From the NCBI RefSeq assembly GCF_000741715.1, contig NZ_JGZN01000017.1, forward strand, positions 1 to 64,000: 64,000 bases of DNA, given 5' to 3'. Positions within the stretch are counted from its first letter, which is position 1; each line of letters starts with the position of its first letter. The translations under genes were made by a program, and so were the position numbers. Positions 33,569-43,191 of this stretch are shown in pieces. The stretch comes from Bifidobacterium saguini DSM 23967. GTDB lineage: Bacteria > Actinomycetota > Actinomycetes > Actinomycetales > Bifidobacteriaceae. Under the pieces are notes generated by a model that was not told the DNA's origin, made no database searches, and saw only the letters and a list, made by a program, of their open reading frames with translations.

Positions 33569-34975
33569 ATGAGCACTGCAACAGCGCAACCGGCGAAGAA
33601 GACGCCGCAAAAGCTGACTTGGCTGAACATCGTTGGCTATGGTTCCGGCGATCTTGCCAACAACATCGGCTGGCGAATGATGTCCATGTTCCTGGCCACC
33701 TACTACATCTACATGGGCATCGACCCAGTGACCACGGCTAACATCTTCCTGTTCGCCCGTTTCTTCCAGGCTGTTGTCTACCTGCTCGCCGGCAATTATG
33801 CCGACCGCGTCAAGCCGAACAAGAACGGCAAGTTCCGCCGTCTGGTGGTCATCTTTGGCGTGCCGATGATGGTTGCCATCTGCTTGATGTACACCATTCC
33901 GGCCAACGCTGAGATGGGCGTCAAGGTGGCATGGGCCATCGTCACCTACCTGCTCTACCAGCTGTTCGGTGCCCTCGGCGGCGTGCCCTACGGCGCACTG
34001 CTTGGTGCTATGACCCAGGATCAGAACGAGCGCCAGCGCCTGTCCTCCTCCCGTATGGTTGGCGGCGCTCTGTTCGGCCTGATTGTCACCTTCACCCTGG
34101 CTCCGGCTATCAACAACGTCAAGGATCAGGCTGCACTCGCTAAGCTCATGCTTCCAATCGTGTGCATCTTCTGCTTGGTCGGCGCTCTGATTTATGTCTT
34201 CCTGTACAAGACCACCATCGAGCAGATTGATGTGCCGACCCAGCCGAAGGTCTCCTTCATCGATACGCTGAAGGCCATCTTCCAGAACCCGGCCCTGCTT
34301 ATCCTGTGCTTCGCAACCGGCTTCTACCTGATCGCCACCTGCGTTGGCTCCATTGGACCTATCATCGCCAAGGAAGTGCTCGCCAACGGTGCTGACGCCG
34401 GTACGCTGGCCCTCATCACCACGCTCGTCACCCTGATCAACGCCTCTATTGGTGTGATTGCCTCCCCGTTCGGCCCGGTTATCGCTCGTCACCTCGGCAA
34501 GAAGGGCGGCTGGTACCTCGGCTGCGCACTCGGCATCCTCGGTGGTGTGATGTTCATCTTCGTCACCAACGTGTGGCTGTCCCTCGTGGGCCTGGCTCTG
34601 AACGCTATCGGTGCTCAGTTCTGCGGCAACTACGTCTGGGGCATGGAAGGCGACACCGTTGAGTATTACGAGTGGAAGACCGGTAAGCGCACTGATGGTG
34701 CTGCCATGGCTGGCCTGAGCTTCTTCCGCCAGATGTTCGGCGCCCTGACCTCTTGGCTCGGCCCGGCCATCCTCGCCTTCACCGGCTACAAGTCCGGCAT
34801 GAATGTGGCTCAGGATCCGACCGTTGCCGAGAACCTGCGTCTCGCTGCTGGTCTCGTGCCGCTGATTGGCTTCGTGATCTCCGCCGCGATCATGTTCTTC
34901 TACCCGGTCACCGAGGAGAAGTTCAAGCAGATCAAGGCCGAGCTCGCCGAGCGTCACGCCAAGGCCGAGGCGTGA
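33569..34975 (+). CDS. GPH-family sugar transporter
   Basis: 468 residues, with AAGGAG (33555-33560) before ATG 33569. About twelve helices, with the GPH segment GYGSGDLANNIGWRMMS at the first helix. It lies 101 bp after the GH2 gene in the same direction, so it probably imports the substrate of that enzyme. A structured element (34978-35093) begins 2 bp after its stop codon. Confidence 0.88.
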   Translation: MSTATAQPAKKTPQKLTWLNIVGYGSGDLANNIGWRMMSMFLATYYIYMGIDPVTTANIFLFARFFQAVVYLLAGNYADRVKPNKNGKFRRLVVIFGVPMMVAICLMYTIPANAEMGVKVAWAIVTYLLYQLFGALGGVPYGALLGAMTQDQNERQRLSSSRMVGGALFGLIVTFTLAPAINNVKDQAALAKLMLPIVCIFCLVGALIYVFLYKTTIEQIDVPTQPKVSFIDTLKAIFQNPALLILCFATGFYLIATCVGSIGPIIAKEVLANGADAGTLALITTLVTLINASIGVIASPFGPVIARHLGKKGGWYLGCALGILGGVMFIFVTNVWLSLVGLALNAIGAQFCGNYVWGMEGDTVEYYEWKTGKRTDGAAMAGLSFFRQMFGALTSWLGPAILAFTGYKSGMNVAQDPTVAENLRLAAGLVPLIGFVISAAIMFFYPVTEEKFKQIKAELAERHAKAEA

Positions 34976-34977
34976 AG

Positions 34978-35093
34978 CAGACAATCCGGTGGATTGTCTG
35001 TAGCCGAGGCCGAACGACGGCAGTCGTGAGGTGATACTGAGCCTGGCCGCAGGCCAGTCAGTAATTGCTGGTTGAGGCTGTCGAAGCCTGAGC
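34978..35093 (+). ncRNA. Structured post-stop element, copy 2
   Basis: A 10-bp stem CAGACAATCC/GGATTGTCTG around GGT, then a GAACGACGGCAGTCGTGAGGTGAT-type segment in the same order as copy 1, a CTGGCC-GCA-GGCCAG stem (35043-35057), GTAATTGC, and an ending CTGAGC. Relative to 8672-8790 the loops and core are kept while stem bases change in pairs. Confidence 0.5.
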
Positions 35094-35103
35094 ATGATAC
35101 GTG

Positions 35104-35152
35104 CTGCCTCCCTCTGTTGAGGGAGGTGTCAGCGAAGCTGACGGAGGGAGAG
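35104..35152. repeat. Switch-like CTCCCTC element
   Basis: CCTCCCTC (35107-35114) can pair with GAGGGAGG (35119-35126) or with GGAGGGAG (35143-35150). The two alternatives are mutually exclusive, and a GTCAGC/GCTGAC stem lies between. Same design as 42128-42178 and 43192-43240. Confidence 0.65.
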
Positions 35153-35237
35153 TAGCGCGGCGAAGCCGCACAGAAACAGCGTCGGCGTTAAGCCGATACC
35201 GTATTCCAAGGCGAGCCGCTCTCCGCATGATTTCTCT

Positions 35238-35260
35238 GGCTCCCCTCTGAAGAGGGGAGC
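35238..35260. repeat. GGCTCCCCTC hairpin, solo
   Basis: GGCTCCCCTC and GAGGGGAGC form a stem with a short loop. This is the first hairpin of the switch-like element without the second half. Confidence 0.6.
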
Positions 35261-35299
35261 TATTCCTATATATAGTTAAATACATCAAGGAGGGTTGAG

Positions 35300-36562
35300 A
35301 TGGTGCAGGAACAGCATAAAGTCAAAGCAACCGACCGCGTGCGCCTGGCCGATGTTGCCGACGCAGCAGGCGTCGCCATCTCCACCGTCTCCCGCGTTTT
35401 CAGCAATCCCGATCGCGTGAACTTCCAAACCGTGGAGCACGTGCGGGAGGTCGCGGAAAAACTTGGCTATCGCCCAAATCCCAAGCATGCGCGCACCTCT
35501 GCTGCAGTGCAGCAATCGCAGCCGAATCAATTCGGCCACACATTTGATCGCGCGTCCAATCACACATCATCAGCGCAACAATTCCAATCCAACCGCGCGC
35601 ATCAATCGAATACTTTCCAAACTATCCCAAACCAAACCACCAACAGCGGCAGTCCTGCCGGCGCATCGATGCCGACGTCAACAACCAGCGGAGGAGTGAT
35701 CGCTCTCGTAGTCAAAGACACCACGGACGGCATCTCCTCACAGATTCTTAAAGGCGCGCAAATCACTGCCATGGAATCCGGCAGCGCAGTAGGCCTGATC
35801 GAAGCCGGCCAATCCCAGCAGCGCACGCAGCAGCTGCTTACGCATCTCGTCGGCAAAGTCGACGGTGTAATTCTTGCCACCGATTCGCCCGGCATCGATT
35901 TCATCCGCGACTATGCCAAGCGCGTACCGCTCGTGGTTTTGAACCGCCCGGTGGATGGCGTGCCAAGCGTGGTGCCTGACCCGCGCATTGGCGTAGTGCG
36001 TGCGCTGAGCATGCTGCGCCGCTACCATCACGCTGCAATCACCTACATTTCGGGCAATACGTCGTGGGCAAATCAATCCCGCTGGTCCTGCCTGCATGAC
36101 GTTGGCCAGCGCATGGGTTTCCGCATGAATCACATTGGCCCGGTGAGTCCGAGCGTCGAAGGCGGGTATCAGGCGGCGCTCGCGCTCGAAAATTCCAAAC
36201 CCACCGCCGTCATCACCTATAACGATTTGATTGCGGCCGGTATTGTGCTGCGCTTGACCGCGGACGGCGTGCGCGTACCGGAAGATGTTTCGGTAATCGG
36301 TTTCGATAACACGCTTATTGCCCCGGTGGTTACGCCGCCGATAACTTCGATTCGTATTCCGCGCGCTCAGATTGGCCAGGAGGCCGTGCGATTGCTGCTC
36401 GGCCGTGAGCCAGGCTCGTTGCGTAATCCTGCAGACGCTCAACTGATGGATCGGCTCAAGGAACTGGGCGTGCGCAATGAAGATGAGCAGCTCGCCAACG
36501 TAACCTTGGTAGACACGTCTATTATTGTGCGCAGATCTGTTGGGGAGAGGCGCGCGGAATGA
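35300..36562 (+). CDS. LacI-family regulator with long Q/N-rich linker
   Basis: 420 residues from ATG 35300 after AAGGAGG. The helix-turn-helix (residues about 15-35, LADVADAAGVAISTVSRVFS) is normal, and the effector domain starts near residue 132 (GGVIALVVKD). Between them lie about 68 residues rich in Gln, Asn, Ser and His (64-131), where LacI proteins normally have a short hinge. It is between two GPH transporters and overlaps the second by 4 bp, so it probably regulates this glycan locus. Confidence 0.88.
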   Translation: MVQEQHKVKATDRVRLADVADAAGVAISTVSRVFSNPDRVNFQTVEHVREVAEKLGYRPNPKHARTSAAVQQSQPNQFGHTFDRASNHTSSAQQFQSNRAHQSNTFQTIPNQTTNSGSPAGASMPTSTTSGGVIALVVKDTTDGISSQILKGAQITAMESGSAVGLIEAGQSQQRTQQLLTHLVGKVDGVILATDSPGIDFIRDYAKRVPLVVLNRPVDGVPSVVPDPRIGVVRALSMLRRYHHAAITYISGNTSWANQSRWSCLHDVGQRMGFRMNHIGPVSPSVEGGYQAALALENSKPTAVITYNDLIAAGIVLRLTADGVRVPEDVSVIGFDNTLIAPVVTPPITSIRIPRAQIGQEAVRLLLGREPGSLRNPADAQLMDRLKELGVRNEDEQLANVTLVDTSIIVRRSVGERRAE

Positions 36563-38112
36563 GCGATGGTAGTAGTAATGCACTGAGCGAAGCCCTCGGC
36601 AACCCGGGTGTGCGCAAAATAACGCTGCGCAATGCCATTGGTTTTGGTATTGGCGACTTCTATGGCGGCGGTCAGCTCACCATTATTGCTGCCTATCTTT
36701 CCTTGTTTTGGACTACGTTCTGCGGCATGTCTATCGCCACAGCGCAGTCGGTAATCGGCTTGAGCGCGCTGATTAGCGCGGCTGCTGCGCTGCTATTCGG
36801 TGTATTCGACGATAACCTGTACCGTTATCACATTGGCTTACGATTCGGCCGTCGCCGCTTTCTGCTGATGATTATCGGACCGCTGTTGCTGCTCGGCATT
36901 TTTCTATGGATTCCGGGACTTCCGCTCGCCGCTTATGCCGCCGCCTATGTGTTCTGGGTGGTGCTCGCACAACTGTTTCAAACCGCGTATAACCCACTGC
37001 CCGGCGAAATGACGCCCGACTTCAACAGTCGCACCAAACTATCCACCGTGCGTATGTTCATCTCCACGAGTGCGGCCACACTGATTCCGCTGGCCGGTGG
37101 CGCAGTACTTGCTATTTTTGGCGAACGCACACCGACCGGCTACATGATTTTCACGATTGCCACCACTGTGCTGTTCGCACTTGCCGTGTTCGCGTGCTGG
37201 CGCAGTACCTGGGAGATGAGCCCGGAAGAAGCCGGCTTTGGTGCGTACGCACGCGGTGAAAAGCATGAAGGGCGCATTGGCTGGGGCGGCTGGCTGAGGC
37301 GAGCCGGCAAAGTGATGCGCGAATATGCCACCACGTTACGGGTCAAGGAATTCCGCAAACATTTGGCCATTTACCTGCTCGTGCAGGTTTCGATGGACGT
37401 GTTCGGTCAGACGTTCGTGTTCTTCGTGGTCTACGACTGGAACCGCACGGCCGCGTTCGCCTCTCTGCTGCTCGGCTGTACGGCCATCTCCATGCCGCTG
37501 ATGCCGGTATTCGGCTGGGCTATGACACGTATTGGGCCGAAACGCCTGTATGCCATCAACTTCGTTGGCTGCCTGATTGGAGTGGCATGGATGTTCGCCG
37601 CTTGGATGCTGGCCGATACCATGCAGCCGGCCGCGTGGACCGTGTTCGCCATCGCCGGCGCACTCTGGTTCTTTGCCTTCAAATCATTATGCGGATACCT
37701 GCCATGGGCGGTATTCCCCTATATTGCCGATATCGATCAGATAGTCACCCGCCGCTACCGTTCAGCCACCTTTGCTGGTATTCAAGCATCGTTCCGCCAA
37801 CTCGGGTCGGGTATCGGCACCATTTGCGTCGGGCTTGTTTTGGGTACAGTCGGATTTGATGCAACTCTGTCTCAGCAAAGCGTAGCTGCCAAAGTGGGCT
37901 TGGGTGCAGTACTGCTCGGCTGGTTTGCATTTGCGATGATTATTTGTTGGATTATTTCAGCGCACTTAGTCATCAATAAGCGCACGGATTCCATGGTGCT
38001 GAGCGAAATTACCCGACTGCGCAATGGTGGAGCCAAGGCGGACGCAGACGCAGAAACCCGGCACATAGTCGAACGCTTAACCGGCTTGCCCTACCAACAA
38101 TGCTGGCGGTAG
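36559..38112 (+). CDS. GPH-family sugar transporter
   Basis: 517 residues. The start overlaps the LacI stop by 4 bp (ATGA), with GGGGAGAGG upstream. The first helix carries NAIGFGIGDFYGGGQLT, typical of the GPH family, and about twelve helices follow. It ends in a hydrophilic tail. With the transporter at 33569 it makes two GPH carriers in one locus, perhaps for different products of the GH2 enzyme or for different oligosaccharides. Confidence 0.85.
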   Translation: MSDGSSNALSEALGNPGVRKITLRNAIGFGIGDFYGGGQLTIIAAYLSLFWTTFCGMSIATAQSVIGLSALISAAAALLFGVFDDNLYRYHIGLRFGRRRFLLMIIGPLLLLGIFLWIPGLPLAAYAAAYVFWVVLAQLFQTAYNPLPGEMTPDFNSRTKLSTVRMFISTSAATLIPLAGGAVLAIFGERTPTGYMIFTIATTVLFALAVFACWRSTWEMSPEEAGFGAYARGEKHEGRIGWGGWLRRAGKVMREYATTLRVKEFRKHLAIYLLVQVSMDVFGQTFVFFVVYDWNRTAAFASLLLGCTAISMPLMPVFGWAMTRIGPKRLYAINFVGCLIGVAWMFAAWMLADTMQPAAWTVFAIAGALWFFAFKSLCGYLPWAVFPYIADIDQIVTRRYRSATFAGIQASFRQLGSGIGTICVGLVLGTVGFDATLSQQSVAAKVGLGAVLLGWFAFAMIICWIISAHLVINKRTDSMVLSEITRLRNGGAKADADAETRHIVERLTGLPYQQCWR

Positions 38113-38129
38113 GCATACACTGGAGCATC

Positions 38130-39086
38130 ATGAGCAAGCATCATCGCGACCGTAGCTGGGCGCCGGCACCTGAAGCATTGCCGGAAGACGCCCAAGTCAT
38201 CGATAATCACACCCATGTGGCATCCGTCGTGCCATTCGCGCGCGCCATGGATCACGAAGCGCAAACCAAAGGGCAGGATCCTGTGCCGGTCTACGATGTG
38301 GACCAACTGCTCGTACAAGCGCAAGCTGTCGGCGTTGGGGGTATTATCGACTGCGGTTGCGAGCTGCCGCACCTGATGACTGCCGTGCAAATGGCCCTTG
38401 ATCATCCGGGTAATGTGCACGCGGCGCTCGCAATACACCCCAATGAAGCAGTGCTCCACGGCCATCGCGGGGTCCCCGGGCCGGATGGACTGCCGCTCAA
38501 ATACAAGCCGTACCACGATGTGAGTTTCGAGGATGCGCTCGCCGAAGTGCATCGTCTGGCAACGCAATACCCGGAACAAGTAGTGGCCATTGGCGAAACC
38601 GGCATGGATTTATTCCGCACCGGTGAAGGGGCTAAAGAGCTACAACGCGAGGCATTCCGTGCACATATCGCATTGGCAAAAGAGCTGAATTTGCCGATGC
38701 AGATTCATGACCGTGACTCGCATCGCGAAGTCATCGAAACGTTGCTCGCGGATGGCGCTCCGGAGCGGACCGTGTTCCACTCGTATTCCGGAGACCGCGA
38801 AATGGGTGAAATCGCGCGCGAACAGGGCTGGTATCTGAGCTTCTCCGGCACAGTGAGCTATAAGGGCAATGAGGGCATCCGCGAATCGTTGCGGATTGTG
38901 GGTCTCGATCACGCGATGGTGGAAACTGATGCGCCATATTTGACGCCGATGCCATACCGCGGCCGCACGAATGCGCCCTACATGATTCCGTATACGCTGC
39001 GAGCCATGGCTGATGCGCTTGATCTGCCGGTGACTGAAGTCGCGCGTGGCACACGAGCCACGACGCGAACTGTGTACGGTATCTGA
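38130..39086 (+). CDS. TatD-family metal-dependent DNase
   Basis: 318 residues from ATG 38130. Metal ligands are recognisable: DNHTHVAS, AIGETGMDLFRTG, QIHDRDSH, a HSYSGD segment and VETDAPYLTP. This is the TatD amidohydrolase set. TatD acts in 3'-5' DNA exonuclease and repair roles. The start lies 17 bp after the transporter stop, and TGGAG is at 38121-38125. An inverted/direct repeat array follows its stop. Confidence 0.9.
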   Translation: MSKHHRDRSWAPAPEALPEDAQVIDNHTHVASVVPFARAMDHEAQTKGQDPVPVYDVDQLLVQAQAVGVGGIIDCGCELPHLMTAVQMALDHPGNVHAALAIHPNEAVLHGHRGVPGPDGLPLKYKPYHDVSFEDALAEVHRLATQYPEQVVAIGETGMDLFRTGEGAKELQREAFRAHIALAKELNLPMQIHDRDSHREVIETLLADGAPERTVFHSYSGDREMGEIAREQGWYLSFSGTVSYKGNEGIRESLRIVGLDHAMVETDAPYLTPMPYRGRTNAPYMIPYTLRAMADALDLPVTEVARGTRATTRTVYGI

Positions 39087-39564
39087 AGCTTGCCGCCCGA
39101 CGTATTCCGGGGAATGTAGCGCGTGTGCAGCTCCTATGTGTCGCATTCCGGGTATTGCGTCGCAAAGTGCGCCTTTTCGGGTCCCTGAGCGACGCATTCT
39201 CCGGAAAGTGCTGTGTGTGCGGTGCGTGTGCGCTGCATTCCAGGTATTGCGTCGCAAAGTGCGCCTTTTCGGGCTCCTGTACGGCGCATTTCCCGGAATG
39301 TGGCGAGAATCGGTGGGGGACTCGTTACAATCCCCGGAATGCGCCGCGAGGAGATGGCTGGGGCGACGCAATCCCCGGAATGCGCCGCGAAAAATGTGTG
39401 GTAACTGACCGCTTGGCTGAGTACTGTGCGAGTAAAAAATAGACAGGCTGCCCTGTTTTTGTAAGTTGTGAAAAATCCGTAGGGGCGCTACCATGTCATT
39501 TCGATATTAAGAGAGATGGATAGTTCACGGGATGCAGTTGGGGCCCGTGTGGAGGACTGAACGT
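39087..39564. other. Repeat-filled gap before kup
   Basis: 478 bp without a credible gene. It contains the GCGTCGCA/ATTCCGGG repeat array at 39100-39392; the rest (39393-39564) holds the leader of kup with GGAGG at 39551-39555. Confidence 0.6.
39100..39392. repeat. GCGTCGCA / ATTCCGGG repeat array
   Basis: A 31-bp perfect direct repeat occurs at 39151-39181 and 39243-39273, 92 bp apart, within larger similar units whose ends (GCATTCC and CCGGAA) are complementary. A second 22-bp direct repeat lies at 39328-39349 and 39369-39390. It is not a CRISPR: there are no regular spacers. Confidence 0.65.
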
Positions 39565-42111
39565 ATGGTTGAGTCGAGCAAACAATCTTCGCGCGCCCGA
39601 AAACAAACTCAGGCCGAATCCGCCAACAAACAGGCGAAACAAACCAAACAAAAACCAACAAATACAAAGCGAGCAGCGGCAACTCAAGCTGAGCAGACTG
39701 CCATCGCGCTGAAGAAGGAAGAAGCCGCACTGCTCAGGGCAGACACCTACACCAATGCTCCCAAGGTGTCTCGCCGCACGCTGACCCGCGAAGAACGCGA
39801 GGCGCTCGCCAAACAACGCGAGGCCGAAGACAAAGAGGCAGAGAAACTCGCCTCCACTGCAGCAAAAGGCCGCATCGGCCGCTGGTGGGCGAGGCTGCAA
39901 TCCGGCCCAAACAAAATCACGTGGAGTATGGCCATTGTGGCTCTCGGCGTGGTGTATGGCGATATCGGTACTTCACCGCTCTACACCGCCCAAACCTTCC
40001 TTTCCGGCCAAGGCGGCCTCGGCAATGTGGACCGTGCCGCTGTGCTCGGCATGTTATCGCTGGTGTTCTGGTCTATCACACTAATCACCACTGTGAAATA
40101 TGTGCTCATCGCCATGAAAATCGATAACAATGGCGAAGGCGGCATTTTCGCACTGTATTCCCTGATTCGCCGCTATGGCGCATGGCTGGCAATCCCCGCC
40201 ATGCTCGGCGGTGCAGCCTTCCTCGCTGATTCAGTGCTCACGCCAGCGGTTTCCATCAGCTCCGCAGTCGAGGGCCTGCAGACCTTGCCTCCGCTTGAGC
40301 AGCTTTTTGACGACAATCCAAGCCTCACCCTGATGATCACGGTGGTCATTATCGTGGTGCTGTTCTCCGTACAGTCACGCGGAACCGAATCCATCGGTCG
40401 TGTTTTCGGCTCGATTGTGCTCGTCTGGTTCAGCTTCCTCGCCGTTGTGGGCTTGTTCAACCTGTCCAACGATTGGACCGTGTTTGAAGCCCTCAACCCG
40501 GTCTATGGCATCCAATTCCTATTCAGCCCGCACAATGCTGCCGGTATTGCGTTGATGGGCACGGTGTTCCTCTCCACCACCGGTGCTGAGGCCCTTTACT
40601 CTGACATGGGCCATGTGGGCCGCGGCAACATTTACTTCACTTGGCCGTTCATCAAGGTTGCGCTGGTATGCAACTACTTCGGCCAAGGCGCATGGATGCT
40701 GGCTAACAGCCGCAACCCCGAATACAACACGATGAAGACGCTTAACCCGTTCTTCCAAATGATGACGCCAAATGTGCGCTATGTTGCCGTCGTGCTTTCC
40801 GTCACCGCCGGTGTTATTGCGTCCCAAGCCCTGATTACTGGCGCGTTCACGATGGTTTCCGAAGCAACGCGCCTTAACTGGATGCCGCATCTTCAGGTGC
40901 GGTACCCGGCCCGTACGCGCGGCCAGCTCTACATTCCTGTGGTCAATGGTGTGCTCTGCGTTTCCACTTTGCTGGTACTTGCTATTTTCAAGGATTCCGA
41001 GCATATTTCCGCGGCTTACGGTTTGGCGCTCACCATCACGATGATCACCACCACCGTGCTGCTCGCGGTCTACATCTGGCACGATGGCCATCGGTTCGGT
41101 GCTGTGCTGTTCACTGTGGTATTCCTAGCCATTCAAATCATGTTCTTCGTGGCTTCGATGGCGAAATTCCTGCACGGCGGCTGGTTCACGATGCTGCTCA
41201 CGCTGGCTATTCTCTTCGTGATGTACACGTGGAACGAAGGCACAAAGCTCGAACGTGCTCAGCGTCGGCATATGCGTAAGGATGATTTCCTGCCGGCGCT
41301 CGATAAGCTGCACGGTGATTTCCGCATCCCGTATTTCGCGGATAACATCGTCTACTTGACTTCCGATTCGGAAACCAAGCGACTCGATACCGATATCTTC
41401 TTCTCCATTTTCGCTGACCATCCCAAGCGCGCCCGCGCATGGTGGGCGGTGAGCGTGGAAACCACGGACGAGCCGTTCACCCGCGAATACTCGGTGGAGA
41501 ACTTCGGCACGAACTACCTGTTCCGTGTGCGATTCCGCTTGGGGTTCAAGGTTTCCCAATCCATTCCGGCGTACATTCACCAAATCATGCATGATTTGTC
41601 GAAAACTGGTGAGCTGCCGAAACAGCAGTCGCTGTACCCCAAGGTGGATGCGGATCCGGATATTGGTACGATTCGCTACGTGTTGATTCACAAGGCGCTT
41701 ATGCCGGAATCCAAAGTGTCGGCCCGCGGCGCGCTGTCGCTGCAAGCCAAGTATGCGATTCGCCACATGGCCGGCTCGCCAGTGAAATGGTTCGGCTTGG
41801 CACCATACAATCCGCTGGTCGAAGTGCAGCCGTTGTTCGTTTCCACGCGTAGGCCTCCGCGTTTGAAGCGTACGGATGCGCCGCGTGTGGCCCCGGTGCC
41901 ATCTCGCCACAAGGCCGATCCGGCTGCCATCCCTGATCCACTCGACACAACAGTCGGGCTTGGCGAACTGGTCAAGCAAGTGGAATCTTCGATGGAGGCA
42001 CCGGAAAAGCGCCCTGTGCCAAAGTCCAGAACCAAGTCTGACTTCACTAAGGCCGACGCCACCGCAGTAGCCCATATGACCAATCACACGACCAAAAAGA
42101 ATCGCAAATAA
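39565..42111 (+). CDS. kup: Kup potassium transporter
   Basis: 848 residues from ATG 39565 (GGAGG 9 nt upstream). The GVVYGDIGTSPLYTAQTF motif at about residue 126 starts the twelve-helix core. The core is preceded by ~110 residues rich in Lys, Gln, Thr and Ala, and followed by a long cytoplasmic tail ending in Lys/Thr-rich sequence. Kup takes up K+ with H+. Kup homologues lack such a long N-terminal extension in E. coli, so this part may be regulatory or disordered. Confidence 0.94.
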   Translation: MVESSKQSSRARKQTQAESANKQAKQTKQKPTNTKRAAATQAEQTAIALKKEEAALLRADTYTNAPKVSRRTLTREEREALAKQREAEDKEAEKLASTAAKGRIGRWWARLQSGPNKITWSMAIVALGVVYGDIGTSPLYTAQTFLSGQGGLGNVDRAAVLGMLSLVFWSITLITTVKYVLIAMKIDNNGEGGIFALYSLIRRYGAWLAIPAMLGGAAFLADSVLTPAVSISSAVEGLQTLPPLEQLFDDNPSLTLMITVVIIVVLFSVQSRGTESIGRVFGSIVLVWFSFLAVVGLFNLSNDWTVFEALNPVYGIQFLFSPHNAAGIALMGTVFLSTTGAEALYSDMGHVGRGNIYFTWPFIKVALVCNYFGQGAWMLANSRNPEYNTMKTLNPFFQMMTPNVRYVAVVLSVTAGVIASQALITGAFTMVSEATRLNWMPHLQVRYPARTRGQLYIPVVNGVLCVSTLLVLAIFKDSEHISAAYGLALTITMITTTVLLAVYIWHDGHRFGAVLFTVVFLAIQIMFFVASMAKFLHGGWFTMLLTLAILFVMYTWNEGTKLERAQRRHMRKDDFLPALDKLHGDFRIPYFADNIVYLTSDSETKRLDTDIFFSIFADHPKRARAWWAVSVETTDEPFTREYSVENFGTNYLFRVRFRLGFKVSQSIPAYIHQIMHDLSKTGELPKQQSLYPKVDADPDIGTIRYVLIHKALMPESKVSARGALSLQAKYAIRHMAGSPVKWFGLAPYNPLVEVQPLFVSTRRPPRLKRTDAPRVAPVPSRHKADPAAIPDPLDTTVGLGELVKQVESSMEAPEKRPVPKSRTKSDFTKADATAVAHMTNHTTKKNRK

Positions 42112-42127
42112 CCATTGCTTCCCCTCT

Positions 42128-42178
42128 GGCTCCCCTCTCTGAGGGGAGCTGTCGAACGTAGTGAGACTGAGGGGAGCT
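42128..42178. repeat. Switch-like GGCTCCCCTC element
   Basis: GGCTCCCCTC (42128-42137) can pair with GAGGGGAGCT (42141-42150) or with GAGGGGAGCT near 42169-42178, with a GTCGAACGTAGTGAGAC hairpin between. Located after kup. Confidence 0.65.
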
Positions 42179-42278
42179 GCGGAATGTCAGTCTCACTTTC
42201 CTTGTTCATCACGCTCTATAAGCAACACCTATAACCAAGCCCGCACGTCGCTGAGCTTCGCCGGTAGATTGTCATACT

Positions 42279-43139
42279 ATGTGCAGATTACTGGGATACG
42301 CGACGGCAGGTGCTGACCTGAGCCTTAACGACATTCTCGGCGTGAAGAACGTCGAGGACTTCCGCGACCTCTCAGAAATCCACAATGATGGTTGGGGCGT
42401 GGCTCAACTGGCCAACCCCGCCGAAACTCCATACGTGCGCGACGGCGGCGCTCCCTCGCCTGAAACCGGCGTGAAGATTTACAAGTCCACGATTGCCGCC
42501 CGCTTCGATACCACATTTGACGCATTGGCTTCCGAGCCGGCTCGCGGTGCCATCTGGCACCTGCGCCTGGCCAGCTCCAATCTGCCGCTCATCATGGAGA
42601 ACCAGCACCCGTTCTATGCCAACGGTTTGAGCTTCATTCATAACGGCGATATCTCCGATGCGAACGGTCGCAACATTGTGACCAATCGCTCCTACCCTGT
42701 GGATCACAGCGTGTTGCTTTCCACTGGCGGTCGTTCCGATTCCGCGATTTTCTTTGCGGTGATTCTGGAATACATCGGTTTTGGTTTCCCGCTTGATGAG
42801 GCGGTTGCTCAGGCTGTGCGCGAACTGCGCCAGGCATACCCGAAGTCCAGCTACAACTGCATCATCCAGTCCGAAGACCAGATGGTGGCATTGTGCGCGG
42901 CCGGACGCGAGAAGACCAGCCCGCGCATCGTGGAAATCTACGACGAATACGGCCGCGGCCATCAGGCCGCCGACTACCGTGTGATGCGCTACCGTGCACT
43001 CACCGATGCAGACGGCAAGCAGGCGGGCGTGGTGGTGTCCTCGTCCGGCTACGACCAGGATGGTTGGAACGAGCTCGAAAACGATCAGATGATCGTGGCA
43101 TCCAACCGCAACGGCACCTTCCGCCTGCGCTCCATCTGA
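42279..43139 (+). CDS. Class II glutamine amidotransferase (YafJ type)
   Basis: 286 residues. The protein starts MCRLLGY, so Cys2 is the N-terminal nucleophile after Met removal. NDGWGVAQ, LRLASSN, NQHPF and FIHNGDI segments match the Ntn-type glutamine-hydrolysing fold. No synthase domain follows, so the acceptor of ammonia is unknown. It is flanked by switch-like repeat elements. Confidence 0.88.
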   Translation: MCRLLGYATAGADLSLNDILGVKNVEDFRDLSEIHNDGWGVAQLANPAETPYVRDGGAPSPETGVKIYKSTIAARFDTTFDALASEPARGAIWHLRLASSNLPLIMENQHPFYANGLSFIHNGDISDANGRNIVTNRSYPVDHSVLLSTGGRSDSAIFFAVILEYIGFGFPLDEAVAQAVRELRQAYPKSSYNCIIQSEDQMVALCAAGREKTSPRIVEIYDEYGRGHQAADYRVMRYRALTDADGKQAGVVVSSSGYDQDGWNELENDQMIVASNRNGTFRLRSI

Positions 43140-43191
43140 GATGTATTCTGGCTCCCACCTGGGGAGAGTTTACCCATAGGCTGATAGTTCT

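Larger units (their letters stand above)
34976..35299. other. Structure-rich gap after the GPH transporter
   Basis: 324 bp without a gene. It holds the second copy of the post-stop element, a switch-like repeat (35104-35152) and a GGCTCCCCTC hairpin (35238-35260). The LacI gene starts at 35300 after AAGGAGG. Confidence 0.65.

Noticed and set aside
39100-39392. Possible CRISPR array
   Set aside because: Direct repeats are few, of different lengths, without regular unique spacers, and no cas genes are nearby.
39393-39564. c-di-AMP (ydaO-type) riboswitch before kup
   Set aside because: The leader is short and lacks the conserved core; the repeat array occupies most of the gap.
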